NCBI RefSeq assembly: GCF_032884065.1
Contig: NC_088881.1
Span: forward strand, 6,907,047-6,971,046
Direction: 5' to 3'
From: Artemia franciscana
Taxonomy: Eukaryota > Arthropoda > Branchiopoda > Anostraca > Artemiidae
Length of the DNA stretch: 64,000 nt
Positions 21,860 through 32,832 of this stretch are shown here, piece after piece. Each line of letters begins with the position of its first letter. Positions within the stretch are counted from its first letter, which is position 1. The position numbers and the translations under genes are program-made. The notes beneath the pieces are model-generated. The model was not told the origin of the DNA. It saw only the letters and a program-made list of their open reading frames with translations, and searched no databases.

Positions 21860-22384
21860 TTGTCAATACGAATTGACAAGATTGCTGCAAGGAACTTTTG
21901 CAATGCCGTTCCAACTGTAATGAGAGATTGTGACGTCAAAGTAAAAGAAACGAAATATATTGGAATCATTAAAGGTATACCGAGCAATTTTGATGAGGGA
22001 ATGTTAATTGATTGCGGCAATATTACTCATGCGAAACGAATAGGCAATTCTTTGGCTGTTAGAGTGTTTTTTGAAAACGCTGTTGCGCTCGCTAATGCAC
22101 TTTGGCTTGGTATAAAGATTGGGTATGAGATATATCGAGTTTACGAATACCAACGCCCACCCAAATGCTGTTATAATTGCCCATCACCAAATCACTTAAA
22201 ATCAAATTGTGATAAAGAAAAATGCTGCTCCTGTTGCGCAGGGCAACATGAATCCTCGCCTGATTCTCCGTGCCAGGCTACACCAAAATGTGCGAACTAT
22301 CAGGGCAATCATGTGTCATTCTCAATGAAATGCCGAATTCTTCGTGAACTTCTGTCGAAACGATCGTCCTATACTAGAAAATGA
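21860..22384 (+). pseudogene. Non-LTR retrotransposon ORF1 (gag-like, zinc knuckles), end intact
   Basis: An open frame of 174 codons ends in three cysteine/histidine motifs: 'CYNCPSPNHLKSNC' (a canonical C-x2-C-x4-H-x4-C), then 'CSCCAGQHESSPDSPC', then 'CANYQGNHVSFSMKC' with its second cysteine replaced by tyrosine. Upstream 'YIGIIKGIPSNFDEGML' and 'VRVFFENAVALANAL' resemble the RRM-like part of Jockey/I-type Gag proteins. Gag binds the element RNA to form the particle used for retrotransposition. The 5' part is missing or out of frame. The stop TGA (22382-22384) overlaps the ATG of ORF2. Labelled a pseudogene because the 5' end is lost and one knuckle is damaged. Confidence 0.8.
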
Positions 22385-23440
22385 GTGCTAAGACTAACTT
22401 CACTATATGTTCGTTCAATATTAACGGTACTAAGGATAAAGACGTTTCTTTAGATCAGAAATTAGAAAATTTTGATGTTTTATTCCTCCAGGAGCATCTC
22501 CTACCTTTAGTTAGCTTAAGCTCCCTACAGAGAAGTAACGAACACTCAGTTTTTTCTAAAAGTGCACGCAAAACTTCTGGCAGACCATCAGGTGGCCTAG
22601 CATGTTTAATAAAAAGACTCTGTTTTCACCACCCCCTTTATGCTATCACGAGAGTGATTGTTATATTGCTATTCGTCTTGCCAACCTTGTCCTCATTAAT
22701 GTTTATCTCCCCTGCGACCAGAAATCCCTCTGAAGTTTAACTAAATTTACAAAATCTTGCGCATTAATAAAAAGTCTTTTAAATGGCATTGAGAGTTATG
22801 GACTGGATTGGTTATTAATTGGTGATATGAACTGTAATATTAACTCTTCATCAGTGCGGACTGAGCTTCTTTTTAGATTCCCTACCGAATAGTTACAAAA
22901 TTTTGAAGAAAGATGCCTCCCATTCCTATATCCATAATAGTGGCTCACTTTCAGACATTGACCATTGTATCGTTTCTTCTGGTCTCATCTGTGGCGAAGT
23001 CCATGTTGATCAGGATGAGCGTGATTACGACCATCTCCCCCTATCCCTCACTGTTACCCTTAATGCTACTACGGAGAAGAACCTTCGTCCCAATTCTAGA
23101 AAATGGATTTCTAAACGAGAATGGAACAAAGCTGACTGGCCTCTTTATTTTTCTACGCTTGTTAGCCTTCTATCAACGATTAAAGTCCCTTTTAATCTGT
23201 TGTGTACAAGCGTTGGGTCCCCACAAGCCAGAATTCAGCTTAATATTTATTATAGCCACATTGTATCGTGCTTAAAGAGGTCTGAAGAGGTAGCTGATTC
23301 ACCCCCATTGCTCCCCATCCCACCTCATCGGGCCTCCTTACTTTTACTCCTTTTTTTTTATTATTATTGGAAGCCTTCCGTTAAATCAATATTTCCTCTT
23401 CAACATAATTATCAGCCTTGTATGGGCATATCATGAAGCA
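22381..23440 (+). pseudogene. Non-LTR ORF2, endonuclease domain, broken
   Basis: It starts at ATG 22381, overlapping the ORF1 stop. 'ICSFNINGTKDKD' is the first endonuclease block and 'DVLFLQEHLL' (near 22471) carries the catalytic glutamate. The frame is lost near 22700, but the domain continues in another frame as 'IRLANLVLINVYLPCD' and 'DWLLIGDMNCNIN', the GDxN block. It closes with 'SDIDHCIVSS' and 'YDHLPLSLTV', the (S/Y)DH block. The endonuclease nicks target DNA to prime reverse transcription. At about 23440 the element is interrupted by foreign repeats and ORF2 resumes after 24610. Confidence 0.8.
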
Positions 23441-23751
23441 TGATAACCTCGATTTAGTATTAAGACAAGAGGGTGGGCCACACCCTAGGGAGATGGCATT
23501 AAAAATAAATAAAAATCGTGATTATATTCAAAAAGACACCAGTTTCACCATCCGTATTTACCATTGAAAAAGATCCTTAACCCTGTCATTTTAACACATT
23601 TATGAGACATATACTTTGACCATAAACCTTCAAATTTAGATCAAAATAGGAAGTGCAAAGCACCCTTTTGTTTAATGAACTAACAACACACCAGATCTGA
23701 AAGTTTTGAAAACGCGCACCATCCACTGATGATTAGGGTTTAACTGACAAT

Positions 23752-24045
23752 TAAATAAAAAAAAAAACAATATTTTTACATGAAAATAAGGATCGACATT
23801 AAAACTTAAAACGAACAGAAATTACTGTGCGTATGAAAGGGACTGTCTTCCTCAACGCCTCATTCTTTATGGTAAAGTTTGACTCTTACTCTCAATTCTA
23901 CTTTGTTAAACAGTAAATAACTTTAGCGTAAAGAGCAGAGCGTTGGGGAGGGAATAGCCCCTTTCAAATACAGAGTAATTTCTGTTCGTTTTAAGTTTTC
24001 ATTCCGCTCCTTACTTTCCGTTTAAAAACCTTTTTTTTTATTTAA
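23752..24045. repeat. FB-P hairpin repeat, diverged copy
   Basis: The left arm holds 'cattaaaacttaaaacgaac' followed by 'agaaattact'. The right arm holds its reverse, 'agtaatttctgttcgtttta', followed by 'agttttcattccgctcctt'. The arms run about 23760-23875 and 23935-24045. It sits inside the plus-strand non-LTR element. Confidence 0.8.
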
Positions 24046-24099
24046 TTTCTGAACATTTTTGAATTAATCCATGTTTAATTTTGGCACTCCGCAAATGAT

Positions 24100-24490
24100 C
24101 AGTAAAAACAAAATTTACGAATTAATTGTTTTTTATCCATGGCCTCCACTTCCCCCTCCTTAGTTCATATTTTAATGCTGTCTCCGCTTTCTTTACATTT
24201 GTTGTTGTCATATAATCCATCACTCAAATAATTCATGTAAAAGCCCCTTCTCTCTATTAAACATAAACCTTTTCACTAATATTTCTAGCTGCAGTCCTAA
24301 ATTTCCCCCCTAAGTCATCATCCGCAATTTCACAAATTGTTTTTCTAATTTTATTTCATCCATCTTAAATTCATTTTAAATTCTCTTAAAGTTAAATTCG
24401 TTTCTCTGAAATTTTTGTCCTGAGTTCGACCTCATAGCATCCCGGAAGGTAATTACCCTCCTAAATTTCAGCCTTAAATTAACCCTGGGC
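24100..24490 (-). pseudogene. RTE-like element fragment (copy 2, minus strand)
   Basis: The reverse strand carries the same segment as 8560-8860: 'atggcctccacttccccctccttagttcat' is the reverse of 'aggaggtatgaagtggaggccatgg', and 'ctttttacatttg'-type and 'ttcactaatatttctagctgc' stretches also match in reverse. Only the pre-RT part is present. It sits, with the FB-P hairpin, between the endonuclease and RT parts of the host element. Confidence 0.65.
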
Positions 24491-24621
24491 GCTACTTAAT
24501 CTTTCGAAAACTCATATATGCCCTAGTATCTTGTACTGATCTTGCCAGTTCTCGATTTACATTAACATAATCAATAAGATTAGCTGTCTTACCATCATGT
24601 TAATGTCTTGTTAACTTATTT

Positions 24622-26100
24622 GTGACTTTACGACCATATAGTTTACTGGTAGTAACTACATTGTTTACCTACGAAATTGCTGCGAATCATACGAAATATA
24701 TAGTCTGTAACCATACGAAAATAACGTTTTGTAAAGTAATCCAAGATCGTGTTGCCAATATCAAAGCTGAACTGGTGACAAAAATCGCTGACGATCCAAA
24801 TTTCCTTTGGAGGTCTCGTCCCGGTCGATCTTCTGATTTTAACGCTTTAGAAATACCTGAGTCTGAGTGGGTATCACATTTTTCTGCCCAGTTTAAAGCC
24901 CATGATAGTCCACAGGCTAAAAAATCTGATGAAGAAGTTGGGAGTTTTTGAACAGTCGACCTAGATACGAGCAGGTAATCGTAGGAGATAGTTTAACAAA
25001 TGAGGTTATTCCGAAGCTTAAAAAAAAGCATTCACGTGGGTTAAATGGGATTTATGGTCGCCATTTTACTGTTCCAGATGATTTTTACCGTAGGAGTCGT
25101 GCCCCATTACCTATGTATTGGTGTTGTAACTTGGTTTCGAAAAACAAGAAACCACTTTTTCGTTTTCAATGTTCGTTTTCAATGCACCTTCACATTCCAA
25201 ATGTTCGGCTTATTGGCCTATTATAGTTTCTACTTTGTTTTCAATGATTTTTGAGATCTGGTTTCAACTGTGTCGTGCCTGCTACCACGCTTAGAGGAGC
25301 TTATGCACAATATTGAAAGATGTTGAAAGGTCAGATAGCATTTTGGTTTTTGGTGCATATGACATTAGTCATGCATTCAGATCTATAATACATTCTAAGG
25401 CTATGCTCAGCTATTAAAAAAGGGGTTGATGTTGTTTGACCTCTTTTTCATTGGTCAACGCAACTCTGGGTATGTTTAAAGATTGGATCTTCGCTCTTTC
25501 TTTCAGAGCTTCGTGTGAATCTTGTAATTAAACAAGGAGATATTATCTCTGCTAACATTTATAATAACGTGGCCCTAAGAGCTCAAGGTGATTTATCGCC
25601 TTGCTGCATATTGAATGGTATTAGTGTGTCTATTTTATGTTATGTGGATGCCGTTCTTAACCTAAGTAGGGCTGCTTTTTGTTTGGAAAAAGGTTTCAGG
25701 GACATTGCTAAGAATTATAATGACATTGGTCTTCCTTTAAATACAGCTAAGTCTCAAGTGCTATTGTTTAATTTTACTGAGTTATTCTGATGTTATACCA
25801 TTGTAGGAACTTCTGTACCTCGGATTACCTACCGGTATGTACCTAAAGTTAACTCGGAGATTACTAATTGCCCGAACTGAGCATGAGATACGTAATACGT
25901 GTGCTGGTGTAGTTGGATCGAAGCTGAATCCTGATAAACGTCACCGTACGAAAGAAAGCAATATAAGACTGTTTCTCTCCCCCATCTTCTATACCTGGTT
26001 CCTTTATTGTACATTTTTAATCAATGAGATAAAATTGAAATCAGAAGAGCTTATTTCCAATATTTAAACCTCTTTGTTTGGGTTCCTCTTTGCACTAGGA
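24622..26100 (+). pseudogene. Non-LTR ORF2, reverse transcriptase part, broken
   Basis: This resumes ORF2 after the nested insertions. 'RSRPGRSSDFNALEIPESEW' (about 24820) is the linker before RT. 'VIPKLKKKHSRGLNGIYGRHF' (about 25005) is the first RT block ('i..Lk..ks.GpDgi'). 'VIKQGDIISANIYNNVAL' (about 25520) is the 'RQGD.LSP.LF' block, and 'ISVSILCYVDAVLNLS' is the active site with Y-A-D-D changed to Y-V-D-A, which would abolish catalysis. 'IGLPLNTAKSQVLLFN' follows, then a thumb-like tail to about 26060. Several frameshifts lie between the blocks. Confidence 0.8.
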
Positions 26101-26560
26101 ATCGTGGACTGCAGGAAAGATAGAGCTTGCCGGATCGTCTTGATGTTGCAGACAAGCTTTTTTCCAAGCTTACAGAATATCTGTCGAGCCACCCTTATGA
26201 GATTTTGTTTTGTTTTAATGCTATTTTGATTTTTTTTTTTTTTTATGCTGTTTTATTATCATTTTTATATTGTCTTTATTTGTATAATTCACTTCGAGAG
26301 GTTTGCCACCCTTGGAGTGGCTGACTTTTTTGAAATGTTTGTTCTATTCTCATTATTGGTCTGTATGTAATTACTTTTATTTTTTGTATTAGTTTTTTTT
26401 GTGTTTATGTATATGTGTCTTTTTTCTTTTGCTTTTCTTTCTTTTTGTTATGCTCCATCGCCATGTCTTTTATTTTAGATGGATTATTTTATGGATTATT
26501 TTATTTTGAGGGATATTTGCCCCAGAACAGCTCCAACTTTGTATACCTAGCATGCGTTCG
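26100..26560 (+). other. 3' tail of the non-LTR element, T-rich
   Basis: T-rich non-coding sequence with 'tttttttttttttt' (26228-26243) and a 'gccacccttggagtggctg' near-hairpin (26304-26322). It follows the ORF2 remnant and could be the 3' untranslated region of the element. A similar 'ctcggacaagtttttacttctcggggtggctg' region lies at 62800-62830. Confidence 0.4.
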
Positions 26561-27830
26561 TCAGGACTTAAATCAGGGTTAGGGCATCCTGACCTGGTAC
26601 ACTGTTATTGCTGTGACTACTGATGCAGGTACTACAACTACTTCTAACCCCGGTACCACTTTTAACTGCTATTTCTTTGACTACTTCTACCACCAAGGTG
26701 AAAATTTCAGGGACTAATGAATTAAATCAAAATACATTGTGTGCATATAGGTTGTAAAAAGGACGTATTAATAATATGTTAAGAACATTTGGAGCGGTAC
26801 AGTAGCTAAAAGACTACTACAATTACTACTACTACCTCTACTGCTGATACAACTGTTACTACCATAATTACTCATGCTACTAAGGTCGCTAAAGCTGAGG
26901 GTAGTAAGGTAAGAATCTCAGGAAATGTTGAGAATCTGTTGAGCCAAATCAGAAAAAATCAGGTAAATGCAATTTGCTAAAATGACGTATAAGCAATGAC
27001 CCTGGAACCACTTAGGATATTAAGTTGAAACTTTCACTGTGTATTCAGGGGTAAATTCAAAAACAAAAGGTGCTATGTGCACACAGGTATTAATGCAAGT
27101 GCTATAACTATTGCTGCTACTGAATTAAAGGTATTAAGGTGATACTTTCAGAGAATGTTTTGGAGGATGTTGAACTAAATCAAAAGAAACTATGAGCATG
27201 TAGATCGTCAGAAGGGTGTATCAGCAATATTTCAGAAACAGCTTAGAGCATTGCGTTGAAACTTTCAGGGTATGACGAAGTGGATATGGGACTAAACAAA
27301 AGGAACTCTGTGCATGCTGCCACTACTGCTACCCCTGCTACTTCTACTACTACCATTGCTAAGGGTATGAAGATTAAACTTTAGGGGAATGCGTGAGGGT
27401 ATGTTGAACTAAATCAAAACACAATAATTACATTCTGTAATCCAAAGGATGTATGAACAGTGTCTCAGGAACAGTTTTGAGTATTAATTAATTGATAGGG
27501 CGTGTTGAGAGGCATTTTACACAAACCGAAAGGCACTCTGTGCATACTGTTGCTACTACCACGAATTATACTCTTGAAGCTAAAGGTATGAAGATGAAAC
27601 TTTTAGGGAGTGTTCACAAGGATATTGAACTTATGAAAAGCCCTCCATAGATGAAGGATGTCAAAAGACCGTATCAGCAATTTCCCAGGAATGGATTAGG
27701 GTACTAAGTCAAATTTTCAATGCACGTTAAGGGGGATGTTGAACCAGGCAAAGAAAAATATTGCACTGGCATGTTAATAAATTGAGAGGGAGTAGTCAAT
27801 ACAGACTTATCCCAGTTAAACATAGGAACG
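26560..27830. repeat. Degenerate tandem array with ACTACTACT tracts
   Basis: Blocks such as 'gttgaactaaatcaaaa', 'ctntgtgcatac' and 'agggcgtatcagcaatntctcaggaac' recur (for example near 26720, 26955, 27175, 27410 and 27650). Each is followed by 'gtattaagttgaaactttcaggg' and, in alternate blocks, by 'actactgctactac' runs. The spacing is about 230-250 bp. It lies directly in front of the RTE-like copy at 27840 and may be that element's 5' repeat region. Confidence 0.6.
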
Positions 27831-27839
27831 GGTTATGAC

Positions 27840-28860
27840 AATTAATGATAAGGAACGAGTTAAAGAGAGATTGGCAGAACATTTTGAGAATGTTCTAAAC
27901 TGAGATATAGTTGCAAGAAAAAATATAGAGGAAAATGAGAAAGTGTTTGATACCTTGGATGTGAAGGATGATTTGTTTTTGTGAGGAAGAATTAGTGACA
28001 GTACTAAAAGAATTAAAAAATAATAAGGCTCCAGGTCCTGAAGGTGTGGTAAATGAATTTCTTAAATATGGTAGCTCTGAGGATAGAAATAAGTTACTGA
28101 AGATTATGAATATGATTTTTTAAAAAGGGGAAGTACCCGATGATTGTAGAAAAACCTTAATTAAACCACTTTATTAGAAACGAGATAAGAGTGAGTTTGG
28201 TAATTATCGAGGCATTATTCTGGTCTCTAAAAGGTAGCAAATTACTTAGCAATATGATACTTTATTGACTGAGAGATGCTGTAGACAAAGTTTTAAGAGA
28301 AGAACAGTGCGGTTTTATAAAAGGTGGAAGGTGTATCGACCAAATTTTCACTCTTAGGTTAATAATTGAGAAGTGGCTGAGTTGTCAAGCACCTTTGATC
28401 CTCAGTTCTATAGATTATAAAAAAGCCTTCAATTCTGTTGATCGAAGAGCTTTAGCGAAGGTCTTATCCTTATATGATACACTATAAATACATTAAAGTG
28501 GTTATTGCTATATCCGAAAATAACACTGCTGCGGTTCAGGTTGGAAACAAGGTTAGCAGCTGGTTTTGTATTAGATCAGGAGTTAAACAGGGTTGTATTC
28601 CATCGCACTTTTTGTGGATCATCTTGATGGACTTGGTCTTAAGGAGTACGAGAAAGGCAGTGGGAGACCACTGAATCAAATAAGGAGGATATTCAACTAC
28701 ACTTAGATTATATCGATTATTTAAGCATGCTAGATGAAAGTACAAGTAAAATGAATTAACTTTTAGAGGTTTTAAAAGTACAGGATATATGTATAAGTTT
28801 GAAAATTAGTTTTAAGAAGACTAAGTTGCTGTTTTGGTTTACTTCAATCCTCAAATTTTT
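27840..28860 (+). pseudogene. RTE-like non-LTR ORF2 relic (copy 3)
   Basis: The plus strand reads 'KERVKERLAEHFENVLN' (about 27850), 'LKNNKAPGPEGVVNEFLKYG' (about 28015; first RT block), 'IDQIFTLRLIIEKWLS' (about 28335) and 'IDYKKAFNSVDRRALAKVLS' (about 28415; motif A). 'IRSGVKQGCIPSHFLWIILM' (about 28570) is motif B. Where copy 1 has 'LDYADDLSILD' this copy reads roughly 'LDYIDYLSMLDES', so the active site is lost. It ends abruptly near 28820 ('ISFKKTKLL'), and unrelated sequence follows. Stops and shifts are scattered. Confidence 0.8.
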
Positions 28861-29500
28861 GTTTACCTTATTTTTGTTTTGATAGTGGTGAAAGTATATT
28901 TAAGGAATTGCTTTTTGACGGAGGTTGAGCATTTACATGATTTAAAGGTATTTTGTGTGATTTTTTTTATAATTGTCTGTCAAGGACTAGATTGACTGTA
29001 AATTTTCAGCAGACAGGGAATTATTTGACACGGTATCAGTAACTATTTCATTAGACAAAAATAACTGGTTAAAATTTAATTCTCTAGGCTTTTAGATTTT
29101 AGAGACTATACTATGCTAAAGCAATGTTGTCAGATGTTGTTATTAAGCACAAGATATCATGTACGACAGGATTTTTTCTCATCGGTGGAACTTGACAGGA
29201 ATCCCTTTTTCTCATTAAGATTTTCATTATTCATTATTTTCTCATTAAGATTGTCTTTAAAAAAAATGCATAAAGCGGTGAGGCTCCAACAGTGAATGAC
29301 AAGAGTGGGGACCTAAGATCCATCAACAATTTGTCAATATAAACTAAAATAGAACCTTCAATTTGTTTGAGTTTGAAGGATTGTTGGGCATTAATGATCT
29401 CAGTTACTTTAAGTGTCAACATTTGTTCAATTTTTTTATGAATCAGGAGCTCTATGACTCCTAATAAACTGATCTACCTTCATTTTTTCATCTGCAATAT
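28860..29500. other. No gene seen
   Basis: AT-rich sequence after the truncated RTE-like copy. A direct repeat 'tttctcattaagatt' occurs at about 29210 and 29238. Confidence 0.4.
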
Positions 29501-29775
29501 TTGAAGCCTTATTTGGATGGAGGGGAAATGGATTGGTGAGAAAAGAAAGTATCAAGGGAGGAAAGGGGAGAAGGTAGAATCTATTGCTTGCCCTATGTGT
29601 GGATCTCAAGATAAAAGTTTAATATATTTTTGTGTGTGAATGCGTCGAATTGAATGAATGGAGGCGAGAGATGTATGGTAAAGAACAACTGAGATATGGA
29701 TGGTAGATAGAATGAAATAGACAGATCTCCTGAGCATTAAAAGGACAGCAAGGTTTATCAGAATTACACCAGCAC
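29500..29775 (+). pseudogene. Non-LTR RT C-terminal tail relic
   Basis: The plus strand reads 'ACPMCGSQDKSLIYFC' and then, after a stop/shift, 'ECVELNEWRREMYG'. This has the same C-x2-C plus E-L-x2-R pattern as the tail at 11380-11460, so it is a second copy of that element's 3' end. Nothing upstream can be read as RT. Confidence 0.45.
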
Positions 29776-29829
29776 ATCGTGAGCGTTTTCTTTAAATAGT
29801 ATTAATTTATTTTAGTTAATTTGTTTTTG

Positions 29830-30350
29830 TTATGTAAATTTCCTATGGCCCACGGGCTTTTTCTGGAATAAATTATTATTAATATTATAACCAAAGAGTA
29901 GATATACTTTCACTATACCTGGTCCATATACTTTGGACAAGCTTTCTACGGTGAAGATGTATCTACCATTGAGAACAAATCCATCAGACAAGGAACCCCT
30001 GCAAGAGTTCATTGGTATCCCAAGGATATTTTCATAGCGACATATTTAATATAAGAAAACAGCAGTGTTGGTTCATGAGACAACTTTATCTGTTCCAACT
30101 TAAATCACCTCATACAGCACAACTTAATTGCTACTCTTTAGTCAATCGGCTTCAGCTATTGAACCAAAGAGGATGGTAATGTTCTGTTAATTTTTCTGGT
30201 AACATTTTACCAATAAAGTACCAATAAAAAGTCTCAAGCGGAGGATCATTATCAGAAGCTACTGTACCACGAGAAAATGGAGCCCCAGCAGTTGCAAAAT
30301 ATTCCGAAAGGGCATTAAATATTACTTCAGCCTCATTCGATTTTAACCCA
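29830..30350 (-). pseudogene. Probable continuation of the minus-strand ORF2 (left of the FB cluster)
   Basis: Reading leftward from 30350 the minus strand gives 'GLKSNEAEVIFNALSEYFAT' followed by 'AGAPFSRGTVASDND', then 'LETFYWYFIGKMLPEKL', before stops accumulate. 'FN.yFs..G' is the usual pre-RT block of CR1/Jockey-type ORF2, expected just after the region at 35034-35345. The FB repeat cluster therefore seems to sit inside this ORF. The part from 30010 to 29830 is open but not recognisable. Confidence 0.45.
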
Positions 30351-31200
30351 TCAAACAGTTCGTGGCAACGAACTGTAGTAAGGAGCGATCCGGCTTAATA
30401 GTAACCAAAACTCTAAAATTTTGAATTTTGATATCAATAGCTACATCAAAAGAATCGCATTTTAATGCTGATTTTAAATATATAAATTTCATTAAGTTTA
30501 GTCTTACCCATCAAAAGTTACGAGCCTGAGAAAATTTGCCTCATTTAGGAAAATAGGGGAAAACACCCCCTAAAAGTCGTACGATCTAAACAAAAATGAC
30601 ACCATGAGATTCAGCGTATCAGAGAACCCTACTGTAGAAGTTTCAGTCTCTTATCTACAAAAATGTGGAATTTTGTATTTTTTGCCAGAAGACAAATCAC
30701 GGGTGCGTGTTTATTTGTTTATTTTTTGTTTTGTTTTTTTCTTTTCCCCAGGGGTCATCGTATCGACCAAGTGGTCCTAGAATGTAGCAAGAGGGCTCAT
30801 TCTAACGGAAATGAAAAGTTTTAGTACCCTTTTTAAGTGACCAAAAAATTGGAGGGCATCTAGGCCCCCTCCCACGCTCATTTTTTTTCCCAAAGTCAAC
30901 GGATCAAAATTCTGAGATAGCCATTTTGTTCAACATAGTCGAAAACCATAATAACTATGTCTTTGGGGATGACTTATTCCCCCACAGTCCCTGGGGGAGG
31001 GGCTGCAAGTTACAAACTTCAACCAGTGTTTACATATAATAATGGTTATTGGGAAGTGTACAGACGTTTTCAGGGGGATTTTTTGGTTTTGGGGGTAGGG
31101 TTGGGGGAGGGGGCTATGTGGGAGGATCTTTCCTTGGAGAAATATGTCATGGGGGAAGAAAATTCAATGAAAAGGGCGCAGGGCGCAGGACGAATCTGGT
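30350..31200 (+). repeat. FB-A repeat, copy 1 (3'-truncated)
   Basis: Begins 'atcaaacagttcgtggcaacgaactg' and runs through the markers 'gtaaggagcgatccggctta', 'cgtatcagagaaccc', 'cacgggtgcgtgtttatttg', 'ggggtcatcgtatcgaccaa' and 'gccccctcccacgctca' to 'agggcgcagg' near 31190. The first 20 bases contain the inverted repeat CAGTTCGTGG.AACGAACTG. No ORF is conserved between copies. Confidence 0.9.
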
Positions 31201-31528
31201 CACGTTAGAAAAAAACGTCAAATTCAGAGATTAATATACAATGCTGGGTGTTCGGAGCCTCTCTATTATGGAGTATAATTTGAAAATAACACAACTATAC
31301 GAGTGATAAAACATATATACCACAACCATAATTCAACTAACGAAAGAACTGCTAAAAGATAACACAACTGTAAAGCGAAAACAGGTGAAAACTAACGGGA
31401 AAATAAACGAACTAAGAGGTGGAAGGGGCCCAGAGAAAAAATACAATCCTTTTCCAATTTTGAGCCTAACTTCCGCAAAGGAGTAATAATGTCAGAAGCC
31501 CCGAAATACCGAATTATTTTCTTTTCAA
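31200..31528. other. Spacer between FB-A copies, no gene seen
   Basis: About 330 bp unlike the flanking repeats. It may be a remnant of the interrupted non-LTR element or host DNA. Confidence 0.4.
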
Positions 31529-32540
31529 ACAGTTCGTGGTAACGAACTGTAGTAAGGAGCGACCCGGCTCAACAGTAGACGAAACTCTAAAAAACGGAAT
31601 TTTGATGCTAAAATATACATCAAAAGAATCAGAGTTTCATGCTGATTTTAAATATGTACGTTTCATCAAATTTAGTCTTTGTCATCAAAAGTTACGAGCC
31701 TGAGAAAATTTGCCTTATTTTAGAAATAGGAAGAAACACCCCCTAAAAGTCACAGAATCTTAACAAAAATCACACAATGGCATTCGGCGTATCAGAGAAC
31801 CCTGCAGTAAAATTTACAAGCTCCTATCTACAAAAATGTGGAATTTCGTATTTTTTTCCAGAAGACAAATCACGGGTGCGTGTTTATTTGTTTGTTTTTT
31901 TGTTTTTTTCCCCAGGGGTCATCGTATCTACCAAGTGGTCTTAGAATGTCACAAGAGGGCTCATTCTGACGGAAATGAAAAGTTCTAGTGCCCTTTTCAA
32001 GTGACCAAAAAATTGGAGGGCACCTAGGCCCCCTCCCACGCTCATTTTTTCTCCAAAGTCAACAGATCAAAATTTTGAGATAGCCATTTTGTTCCGTATT
32101 GTCAAAAACCATAATAACTATGTCTTTGGGAATGACTTAATCCCCAAAAGTCCCTGGGGGAGGGACTGCAAGTTACAAACTTCGGCCAGTGTTTACCTAT
32201 AATAATGGTTATTGGGAAGTGTACAGTCGGTTTCAGGGGGTTTTTTTGGGTTTTGGGGTGGGGTTGAGGGGAGGGGGCTATGTGGGAGGATCTTTCCATG
32301 GAGAAATATGTCATGGGGGAATAGAAATTCAATGAAAAGGGCGCAGGATTTTCTAAAATTACTATAAAAAAACAATGAAAAAATAAACATGGAAAATTTT
32401 TTTTTCAATTGAAAGTAAAGAGTAGCATTGAAACTTAAAACGAACAGAAATTATTATGCATATGAGGGGTTCTAAAAATACTTTAGCATAAAGAGCGAGG
32501 TATTTAGGAGGAGATAAATACCTCGGTCTTTATGCTATTA
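31529..32540 (+). repeat. FB-A repeat, copy 2
   Basis: Starts 'caaacagttcgtggtaacgaactg' and keeps all FB-A markers, including G-rich 'ggggtggggttgaggggaggggg' near 32255-32278. It ends with the small palindrome around 'gcataaagagcgaggtatttaggaggagataaatacctcg' (32471-32525). It then abuts the hairpin of the inverted copy that follows. Confidence 0.9.
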
Positions 32541-32832
32541 CATAAAAAAAAAACTAGTTTTTCTAACTGAAAGTAAGGAGCGACTTTAAAACTTAAAACG
32601 AACAGAAATTACTCCGTATATGAAATGGGTTGTCCCCTCCGCAATCCCTCGCTCTTTATGCTAAAGCTTTTAATTGTTTTAAAAAGCAGAATTGTGGTAA
32701 AGAGTCAAACTTTAGCGTAAAGAGCGAAGGATTGCGGAGGGGACAACCCATTTCATATACGGAGTAATTTCTGTTCGTTTTAAGTTTTAATGTCGCTCCT
32801 TACTTTCAGTTAGAAAAACTAGTTTTTTTATG
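32541..32832. repeat. FB-P hairpin, long near-perfect palindrome
   Basis: Left arm 32541-32665 and right arm 32711-32832 are nearly exact reverse complements (for example 'tactccgtatatgaaatggg' against 'cccatttcatatacggagta'), with a spacer of 45 bases. A transcript would fold into a hairpin of about 120 bp. Confidence 0.93.
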
